Part shown: one piece after another, positions 12,547 through 12,922 of the stretch
Layout of the letters: the number at the start of each line of letters is the position of its first letter
Position numbering within the stretch: position 1 is the stretch's first letter
Assembly: GCA_910585135.1 (NCBI GenBank)
Contig: CAJUEB010000048.1
Span: 1-12,922 of the forward strand
DNA: 12,922 nucleotides
DNA from: an uncultured Eubacteriales bacterium
GTDB lineage: Bacteria; Bacillota; Clostridia; Peptostreptococcales; Anaerovoracaceae
Reading direction: 5' to 3'
Notes under the pieces: model-generated
What the model saw: only the letters and a program-made list of their open reading frames with translations
Databases searched by the model: none
Told to the model about the DNA's origin: nothing
Translations under genes and position numbers: made by a program

Positions 12547-12922
12547 TTAAAAATCAATGTGATCTAACATTTTTTGCGTTGCCCGTGCCTGGCCTTCAGA
12601 CTGCGGGCTGCTTTCAAAAATCAATTCAACCGTTCCGTTCTGCACGGCTGTGTTTTCGGGTTGTGGTGATTCGACGTTCATCAAGACTTTTTTCGTTTTC
12701 GCATCTTCATAGACGTTTCCGCTGATGGTTACTTTAACCTGCTTGAGTCCGATTGTTTCGTGGGATGTCATTGCGGCGAGGGGGACGTCGATATATTTGT
12801 CTTTTTCTTTGGATTTGAGTGAAAATCGTATTGCTTTTGGGTAAAGCGCGGTATTATTTTCATTTGGAAGTACCGATTCGGAATCTTTCTTTTTAAAATA
12901 CCGCATATACCGTTCGACATCT
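12547..12922 (-). CDS. DUF2589-like protein (probably 5' partial)
   Basis: The frame is open from the right edge of the window to a TAA at 12547-12549. An ATG at 12904-12906 would give 119 residues, but it has no ribosome binding site, and the codons upstream of it (DVERY) read on naturally, so the true start is probably outside. The visible part follows the same order of elements as the DUF2589 protein next door: IRFSLKSKEKDKYIDVPLAA, then HETIGLKQVKVTISGNVY, then the closing VELIFESSPQSEGQARATQKMLDHI, which parallels RAAQQPPAEGMAKLTTILASVI. I read it as a diverged paralog with a short variable loop. There is no membrane segment. It is the most upstream gene of the operon visible here. Confidence 0.65.
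   Translation of the reverse strand, partial: DVERYMRYFKKKDSESVLPNENNTALYPKAIRFSLKSKEKDKYIDVPLAAMTSHETIGLKQVKVTISGNVYEDAKTKKVLMNVESPQPENTAVQNGTVELIFESSPQSEGQARATQKMLDHIDF

Overview
This window looks like a chromosomal segment of a low-to-mid GC Bacillota bacterium, most likely a gut-type Clostridia (Lachnospiraceae or a relative). The reasons are GGAGG-type ribosome binding sites in front of most genes, a DUF1836 protein, a GHKL/LytTR two-component pair and an OmpR-type pair directly upstream of an FtsX-type ABC exporter. I see no rRNA, tRNA, CRISPR array or transposase gene. The species assignment is inference.

Layout. (1) 1-279 is the 3' end of an unrecognised plus-strand gene. It converges on a minus-strand hemolysin III/TrhA (PAQR-like) membrane protein at 440-1087, with hairpins between them. 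(2) An AT-rich divergent intergenic region separates TrhA from a DUF1836 putative regulator (1354-1854). (3) About 1.2 kb follows without a convincing gene (1855-3029). It holds a 30-bp minisatellite, a 207-bp segment bounded by perfect 17-bp inverted repeats, a doubtful 59-codon ORF, and a decayed array of roughly 75-bp units that share a GTTT-ATTG-AAAC dyad. (4) A plus-strand signalling and transport block runs from 3030 to 10803: LytTR response regulator, GHKL sensor kinase, a small coiled-coil protein, OmpR-type response regulator, compact histidine kinase, ABC ATPase, and a very large permease with two FtsX halves. A strong hairpin at 10895-10922 follows. (5) A 426-bp gap (10804-11229) holds another 30-bp repeat set, two terminators and a short stretch that resembles the 3' end of the small coiled-coil gene. 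(6) A minus-strand operon runs in from the right edge (11230-12922): a DUF2589-like protein (5' end probably outside), a DUF2589 protein, and an unrecognised 242-residue protein with two proline-rich linkers.

How they may work together. The OmpR-type regulator, compact kinase, ATPase and permease are arranged like the antimicrobial-peptide or envelope-stress detoxification modules of Bacillota, but the permease is of the tandem MacB/FtsX type with 8 predicted membrane segments, not the 10-segment BceB type. The upstream LytTR/GHKL pair resembles peptide-sensing Agr-type systems, but no AgrB or AgrD gene is visible. With few intervening promoters and no clear terminator between 3030 and 10803, one long transcript with internal promoters (one good candidate at 7374-7382) is plausible.

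The least understood material is the DUF2589 operon at the right end and the unusual density of short tandem repeats placed directly after stop codons (after 1854, 5619 and 10803).
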